A stretch of DNA of 45,801 bases from positions 1-45,801 of the forward strand of contig JBAYMS010000008.1 in the NCBI GenBank assembly GCA_041663425.1, given 5' to 3'. The stretch is from FEN-1322 sp041663425. Lineage in GTDB: Bacteria; Omnitrophota; Gorgyraeia; 2-01-FULL-45-10. The notes under the pieces were generated by a model that was not told the DNA's origin, made no database searches, and saw only the letters and a list, made by a program, of their open reading frames with translations. The translations under genes and the position numbers were made by a program. The first letter of the stretch is position 1. Each line of letters opens with the position of its first letter. Below, piece after piece: positions 34,401-43,400 of the stretch.

Positions 34401-37400
34401 AACATCTCTTTGATCAGAGATACGATAAGCTTCTGCCCTATAAGGATAGCCATAATACTGCCGAACAGCCAATTTGAATATAGAGGTAAGGCCGAAGTCA
34501 TCATACCTATAAATACAGTCGCAGGCACACCCAGGACAACAAGCCATCCTACGAATGCCGGCTCAGACATGAGGCCCCTGATAACAGCAGCAAGGTGCAT
34601 CTTGCCCTCAAGACTTAAGTGACTCCTGCCGGTAATATTTATCCATATACCATTCAGAAGCACCTCGATGCCTCCAATGGCATCAAAATTTATAAAATGG
34701 AACAATGCCCTGACCGGGAAATACTCCTTACTAAGAACCAGAACGTCTCCAGGGACCCATCTATTGGACCTGATCCTGGCGGCCTGATAACTCGAAGGTG
34801 TTGACTCAAGTATACCTATAACCGACTTCGGAGTTCCGATAAGCCTGGCTGTTCTGGTCCACATAGCCTCCCACAAGTCATGGCTTCTGACATCCCACGG
34901 TATAACCTTCTTCTCGTAAATATCCGGCCAGGCTTTCTCCAGGTTAAAGTTCATCTTACCGACAGCGGAGGATTCACCATATACCATAAAGTTTGAAGGA
35001 TCTATGTAAGACAATATCTCCTGCGCCCAACCCTGGAACCTGGCATATAGCGACTTGCCGACGTTGAAATAGTATACAAGTGCCTGGTACATACCCCACT
35101 GCTCTTCACCTTCGATATCATAAGCGACCCTTGACATCATCTTCTTCAGGTGTCCAGCAGGTATCTCGTTCTTATTATCGAGCTGAGCGGGCGTCTGTAT
35201 GCGCCTGTCCTGCTCTACTTCGCGGCCTTTGTATTTTAATAATTCATATTTAGCGCCTGCAACTTCCTTAGGAATAGCTAAGAATGTCCCTATTCTAATA
35301 TTGTTTACACGGCCATCATCATCTATAACAAAGCCCTTCTTTAATGGTTCTCCTCTTACTATCAGATCGCCCGATTTTTCATCTTCAACAACTTCACCCG
35401 CTCCGAATACTGCATTCGGGTCTATCTTCTCATCCGATTCATCAACTTTATTGCTTCGCAGATTTCCGTATTCATCGAGCAGGAATGTTCCGGAGGCAAT
35501 AGTTTTAGTCTTGTCGGATTTATTTATGGCATTACCGGCAGCGTCATAGTAGTATTCATCAAATCTACCGAGGATTTTAGTTATTCTGTAATCATGGGTA
35601 CCCTTGCCAAGCTCGGCATAAGTATCATGTCTGGCAAGTCTTTGCCAGTGGACTAAATTTCCCGTCGCCGGCTCTACGATAACATTGTCCTCTATCGTCT
35701 TGACGAACGAGGTGCCAAAATCGCGGATCGGCTTCTTCTCATACCTTACCCTCTTCCCGGACTTTTCATATTGGACAAGTCTGCCATTTTCATCCACCAT
35801 GAAGCCATCAGCTGAATTCAATAAGTAGCCTTCATCAGTCTTGCTGGCAAGCTGCAGCACAAGCTCTCTTTCGCCGGGCTTTAAATCATCTATTACGGAT
35901 TTATCCACATAATACACGTCTTCTCTTCCTGTCTTACCTATATTGAGACAGTCTACATCCACTATGCAGCCTTCATCAAAATACATATCGGCTTCTTTAG
36001 CAGTAATACCGCCCGCATACAGATTGCCGTCTTTGTCCTGTCTCCATGTGCGCGCTCTCCCGAGGAGCAGCCCTGCAGATGCGCGAAGCGTACTTACCGC
36101 GTCTCCATCGCTATTTTCTGTCCACTCACCATTAGCTGCCATTTTTATAGTGTTGGCACTGGGCTTCGTGATAAATCCGGACTCATCCACTTCATCGGTA
36201 AACTGGTTGAGCATGTCCCTGTCCGCATAATGATAGGTATCAAGCTCGAACCTTCTGCCATCATTAAATGTCAGCAGATCTGAAGTACCGGAAAGCGCCA
36301 TCGGCGCTTTATTAGTGCGCGTCAAAATGTCATTACTATCCAGCTCATACTCATCATAATAAGTGGTTGTATTTGACGGATCTATATTACGGACTGTAGT
36401 AAACATATCGCCTTTGGCATCTATCAGCTGGCCATCTTTGGTAAGCCTGAATGTTTCTAATACATCAGTGCCTTCCCTCTTTGCATATATGATCTGCTCA
36501 GTAAGACTTATTACACGGTCAGGTAAAGAATATCCGTTCAATCCTGTCTTAAGGTGCTGACTCGGGTTGCGCCTATTCATAAGATAACCGTATCTCGCAC
36601 TCTTCTCATACATATCTTTTGTTGCAACCTTATCACCAGTCTTGTCATCATACAGGTCGCCTTCTATCATTCGCAGACGTCTGGATGGATCTTCGGCATC
36701 TAAATAGTAAGTCTCAGTGCTGACCCGGACTTCATAATTGACACCGTTCATATTAACTACTTTTCTCTTCCTATAATATTTATGCTCATCTTTATATTTA
36801 GCTTCCTGAGGATTGCTTTCATCTACTACATAGGTCGGCCTTAAAAGAGTATCCGTTATCAGGTTGAACTCTTCATCCCTTATAAATTCATGAGCCGACA
36901 GGCGATTCTTGCCGCCGTTTCTCGCTATGGCGGGGCTGTTTTCCTTAAAGATAGCATCCCCCGTAATCGGATCGATATCGTATTCACCGCGATACGCTAA
37001 CGGGCTCTTTATAAGTCTGCCGCTATCAACTCTGGAGCCTTTTATCATTGTAAGTCTGGCCTTATTCATATCAAAAGTCGTGACATAAAGGTGCGGATGA
37101 TTCCAGCCTTCCATAAGGTAAGTAAAATCATCCCTGTATGAACTCGGCTTCAATCCTGCCAGGTCCGCCCTTGAGGCCCCGGGATTTGTATTGTTAAATA
37201 TTATCGCCACCTTACCCCGGCCATATCTTGCTCTCATCTCGAGGGCGCTTTTCATGAGCTTTACAAAATTGTCTTTCGTATTAGGATAGTAACCGCTGCT
37301 TACACGCATCGTCATAGTGACATTGTCTTCCTGATCCGGCGCCCATCTACGGCCTGCCGCGTCTTCATATGTGTAAGGAACATTCTTACCCGTAACATCT

Positions 37401-40400
37401 ACCATCTTTATATTATTCTCGAAAGATCTGGATGTCGTGCCCGAAATGATCTTCAATTCCTCATCTGTCTTGACACCGCCGACATTATAAATAGTGGTGA
37501 AATATTTTTTGGCGATCCTTTTTGTCTTTTCAAGAGGCTCGTATACTGGAAGTTCCCATAGCGGTTCCTTCTTCCATATGCTTATAGTGGCCAATAACGC
37601 CGCATATAAGCCGAGAACTCCTAAATATATGCTGGCGAAATGCCATCCTAAAGCAAAAGCGCCGATGCTCACAGCATACCCAGTCGCACGTAATACTGCA
37701 GAACTACCCATAGCATATAGAGTCGCGGCAGACATGTATATAGCGGCAGCCATAGCTATATACGCCATACAGTAGTTGCAATAAGTATATATCCCTCCGG
37801 CAACAACAATCATCCACGGCATGGAAGTAAGCCATTGCAATGTATAGAACATGTAAGTGATTGTGGCGAGATTAGCTATGGCCGTGATACCCAAATTATT
37901 CAGCGCCCCTGCAACATCATGCCAATAGTGACCGGCTTCTTTATCCTTCATATGAGAGAATGCCTTCCAAAGCCTGGCCCCGACATCCCCTAAACGGCTT
38001 ATGCTTATATAGGTAAGAACACCTATAACAAGCCCGACCGAGACGTTACTGACAGATACTGCGAAGAAGGTTCCGCTGAATAATATTATGCCTATAGCCG
38101 GATAAAACGGCGCTAGCTTAAATATACCTTTTATAGAAGCAAGTATAGTCCCGACGACTAACCTGATCGCTAAAAATGACATGCCCAATGAAAGGCGACC
38201 CAGCCCTGGTTTCTGCAAGCTTATATTATCCGCTACACGAGTCATTCCCTTTATCCAACTATCAATCGATTCAACAACCCGATTTATTGTCTTAGGGATA
38301 CCTAGGAAGTGCCATTTGGTTTGCGTAAATGGTATTATTCCATTGTACATTTTCCATGATAAATAAGTGACTATGATAATGGATGCACCGGCAAGAATAG
38401 TAAGCACACCTGCAAGATTAAAGAGAAGCGTAAACCTCGTGTATTCATTAAATGCATATAATATGCCGCTCGTAGCAATAAGTTTTGCGAAGAATATCGC
38501 GATGTTCGCTGCCTTAGAAGACCCTTCCTCGGTTTTTGATTTTATATATTTCGCTATTGCCGCTATGAACCCTGTCGCTAAGATCGTAGCCAATAATCCA
38601 ACTGCTAATATCGTGTTGCCCGTAAATGCTGAATATGCAAATATCGCCATAACGCTTATCGTCCCGAGGACAATGAGCATGCGGTCTGTATCTACAGCGC
38701 CTTTTCGCATAGGACCCGGGCGTTTTTTATCTTTATCAGGGCCTGCCGCCTTATCTTCACCGCCGCCAACCAGAAAATACTTCTTCGCCTTATCTTTTTC
38801 GGCTTTCTGTAACTTTTCGGACTTTTTCGAGTACCTCCACAACCCAGCCATAAGTCCGGCTATCGAGGCAAGTATCAAAAATGTTTTAAGCGCCGCTCCG
38901 CTCTCTATCATATATTTCTGTCCTGTGCGCGCTTCCTCAAGGTCTGCTACTATATTATCTACTTCCTCTTCCGACAGCTTTTCATCTTCAGCTATCACTT
39001 TCTCTGCCGCCTGCTCTAGCACACTTTCAGGCACCTTACCTATATGTTTTGCAAGGACTCTAGTTATTACGTCTTGCTTTTTAGCTTTGTATTTAGCTTC
39101 AGCTTCTTTCTTTATGATACCCATACTGAGAGCGTCTTCCGGCCTCTTCACATCCGCTATCAACATCCTATAGGCTGCTGAATTACGTTCTATGCCAAGG
39201 ATATCGGTTATACCTATTATTTTGCTTATATCACGGTTATCCTGATCCTTTGCAGCTATCCACTGAAGCTCAGACTTGTCATCGATCCGTATATCAATTT
39301 TTATCTCATAGTATTCACGATCGTCAGGAACCATCTTCTTGTTAGCTTCCAGCCCATTACGCCACTTCAATATCTTATCGATAAGTTTTACAAATTCCAT
39401 AGGATGGATGCCCTTACCCTTAGGATTGGCATCACTGCTGGGCATCAGACGATCCGTTATGCCATTTATCAGCGTTTCTTTCATAGCCTCTTCGCTGGGT
39501 TTGAGTTTCAACCTTTTTATCTGTTCTGTTACAATATTAAGGACTTCATCACGCGTTAACGGGTATTTCCCTATCTCCGGAGGTTTGGCAAGGTTTGTAT
39601 CCAGAACGTAACCTACTACGAATAGCATCTCATCGCGCTTACTCGTCATATCAAAACTTTCTGCCTCATCCCCTGCCTTAAGTGCTAACATAACATCAGC
39701 CGTCTTACTTAACGCACGGGAGATCGGCAAGCCTGCTTCCTTCAATTTTGCCACAGTAAGTTCTTTTATAGGTATATTCAGGCCAAGAAGCGTGTTTGAA
39801 AATCTATAATCTTTTTTGCCGTCCTTATTAATAAATTCTTCTGTCGGTATCGGCATCAACCCGCTGCGTATCATATGATCGATAAATATCTCTTCATCCT
39901 TCTCGGTAAGTTTTTCTTTTATACCGACCCTCTCGTTCATTGAGTCGAACTCTTCTTTGATATACTGGCCATATACGAAGCGCACTTTTACATACTCTGG
40001 CGTCCAGCCATCAAGGTCTATTTTTGCGGCATAGAACCTCATCCTCTCGAGCTCATATGGGCTTGCGGGGAAATGGCCATATACATCCTTGAATACCACC
40101 ATTACTTTTTCAGGATTTATCAGCTCTTCTGCCATCAGCTCATCTGCAGTCTTTCCGCTGCGCACAAGAACATTCTGGAAATACCACACCAAAGCATCGT
40201 ATTTCTCTTTATCGTCTTTATTTATCTTTCTTGCGAGAGCAGGATATTCTTTAATTGCCTTGTCGATAGCTTCTTCTACGCTGCTTTTGGCTGCGGCAAC
40301 CCTGGCATCCAGCTGCTTCGCATCAAGCTTGTCGATCTCCTTCTGATTGTTAAATCGCCTGTCCTTAACCTCTTTGCGGCTATCAAAAGCGTTTGTTGTC

Positions 40401-43400
40401 ACCCTTGTGTTCCTGTACGCCCAGAGCTTATTACGTTCAAAAAGACTCATAATATTGGATTTACCGGATCTATCTATATCGGAGGCAGACTGATTAATGC
40501 ATATATCTGGGAATATATTTCCACTAAGGTTACTTACCTTGTCTCTTATAGTAGCCCGGACGCTATTTACCTCATCACCTGCAAGATATGCATCTCTGTC
40601 AGCCTCAAATCTTTCCTTAGATACAGCGCTTGTAGCTTCGTTAATAAAGCTTGCCAGCCTGTCCATAGCCGCAGTCCTGGCACCTTTATTCTCACCTTCA
40701 GGCAATCCAGTTATATTATTCATCCCTTCGCTGATCATTTGCGACCTGGCAGGATCCAGGATATCGAATATCGCCATCTCTCCGGTCATTGCGTCTCTAT
40801 CATTGTTTATCTCACTGCCAAGATTCTTATACGATTTGGTCTCTGCTGAGAATATCTTTTCGAAATTCCATCTCATTCGCGTTTCCTGCGGCCAATCGAG
40901 CTTGGTGCGCATAGTCTCTATCGTATAGGACAAGAGAGCGTAATTAAGGTAGAACCCGTTATATTTTTTACTCCATTTCTGCACTTTAAAAGCGTCGGCA
41001 AACAGATCTTCGAGATATTTTCTCTCATCTGCTTCAGACCAATCGTTCATATCCAATGTCATATAGACGGAAGTCCTGATACCGGCGCTAAGTCTGGGGA
41101 CGGTCTCGCTGTCAGGCAGCATAGAAATATACGATGCCTCGAGGTCTTTTATGAACTTTTCATGCCTTATCCATTTCGCGACCTTATCCCTTATAAACCA
41201 ATACCCTATCTTCTTTCTTGCTTCAACTCTGTCTTTTTTCCAATTCATTCCGACGATCACTTTATCGATATCGGCATCAGTCAGACCGTGCATATATCTA
41301 TCACACGCACCCATTAAATAATTATTTACGTGCATAGAAGTGCTGAAATATCCTTCATCACCGGGATCCATCTCTCTGCCGTTAGACTTATAAACCGATT
41401 TAAGATATATACCATCCTGGAGTTCTCTATTTAAATTATTCAGAAGTTTATCCATGCTATCGTGACTAAGGCTGCCAAGCTCTTCATATTTTAATTGTCC
41501 GGCAGTTATTACCAATTCATCGGCAGGTTTAGTCCTATACCTGTATATATTAAGCAGCAGGCGCATGTTATATAGGGCCATATTGAAAGATCCCCATCTA
41601 GCCTTTTTCTCCTGAAGCTCTTTACCGACCATACCGCTATATTCCGCCTGTTTATATTCACTCCACAGCTTGCTATCTCTTCCGGACATACACGTCATGA
41701 GGTCGGTATAATATCCTATCTCTTCCTCCCTGAGAGTTTCCAAAACGCGCTGCACATCATCCATCTTGCCCAAAAGATTTTTAAACTTCAACTCAACTTC
41801 CGGAGAAGGATCCTGAGTGCTATATTGAGCGGTATCATCTCTCGTTTCGCCCTTAGCAGCATCTCCTGACTGGACCGCTTTCCTGAATTTTCTCAGCTCT
41901 TCGATATCTTTATCCTTACTATCACCGGCTGCCAGTATAAGCTTGTCAATTTCAGCAAGGACAGCTTTTAACTCGCCGGGCTTCTTATCCAGATATTCTT
42001 CCACTGAAAACTTATTCATGGCTCTTACGGTAGATTCAATATTCGGCCTAAGTTTTTTCCAGAATACAAATTTTTCCTCGTGCAGTTTTTTGACCAGCTC
42101 TTCGGCCCAGGACTTCTCTTTGTCATCAGTTGAGCCTGCTTTTGCATATTCTTCATTAAGCGCAGCTAACGCGATTTCGGCATTGTAATATTTGGCTGCG
42201 TCTTCTGCTGCCTTCTCTTCTAACCATTTCTGCAGATCTTTAGTAGATCCCGATTCTTGATACTCTTTAGTAAGAGCAGACACCATAGGTTCAGTATTGT
42301 ATTTTTTGGTAAGGTCCTCTATGGCCATCAGCCTCAGCCATCTCTGCATATCATCAACTGACCCTTGCGGCGTAAGCTGTTCAATATTGATTATAGTGAA
42401 GAGGTCTCTCATGGCCAGATAAGCCCTGCCAACTTCACCATTATCCTTTAACCAATTAGCCCTCGCTTGATCCGATGTAGCGGTAGTTGCCGTAGGGTCT
42501 TCCTTACCTATAAGCTGATCGGCTACCAGCTTCCACACTTCAACATCTCCGCCTTCCTTAAGCTTAGCTTCGATAATTTTAGCTTTTTCATCGAAACCTT
42601 TTTTGCGGTCATCAGCCGTATGATAAAGTATGCTCAGGAATACCTTAGACCAGCTATTTACTTCGGACGGATTGAGCGGCCTCCAGCACTGTTTGGCAAG
42701 CCTGTCAACCATGTATTCTACGAAAACCATCTTTTTAATACTTATTTCATCCCTGATATCAAGTTTAAAGAATGTGGTGGCCCTGGAATTCACAACTCCG
42801 TTCTGGTATACCGGCAGGAAGCTTTTAACCTTATTGCTGACATATTTTTCGATGATCGCCGAATAATCTTTGAGCACCTGCGCTTCGGTTTCTTTACGTT
42901 TCTTTTCATCATTAATTTCTCCGAACAACAGCTTCATAAGGTTGCTTACTACTTCGCTGCGAACGTCTTTTTCGAACTTATTCTGTTCAAGGTCATAATT
43001 TTTACCCTTCCTCGCAACAGCGAGCGGCCCTCTCTGCTGACCAACACCCTGATCTATCAGTTCAGCGAGCACTGTCCTCAAGTTTATGATTGTGCGCATA
43101 TCGTTAATTATCGACTCGCCTTCTGCCTTTTCATCCTTCGCTTCAACTTTACGCGCGACTTTTTCGTCCCTCTCCCTGGCTTCACGCTCTTTTCTGGTAG
43201 CGATTATCTCTTCGATAAGCCTGTCGGCATCAGTAGATATATAACTGTATACATAAATGGCGGGGAATTTCTCTTCACGGGTTTTCTCCAGAGTTTCCAG
43301 TTCATCGGCCGTGAGGTCTCTCTTTAAATTCTTCTTTGCCAGGATCTTCTCCGTATCTATATAAAAATCTCTCTCGGCCTTATATATATCAGTCGTAGTA

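Noticed and set aside
38367..39173. Longer plus-strand ORF (268 codons) antisense to the first membrane block
   Set aside because: No ribosome-binding site and no recognisable domain. Its composition is the complement of a coding membrane region.
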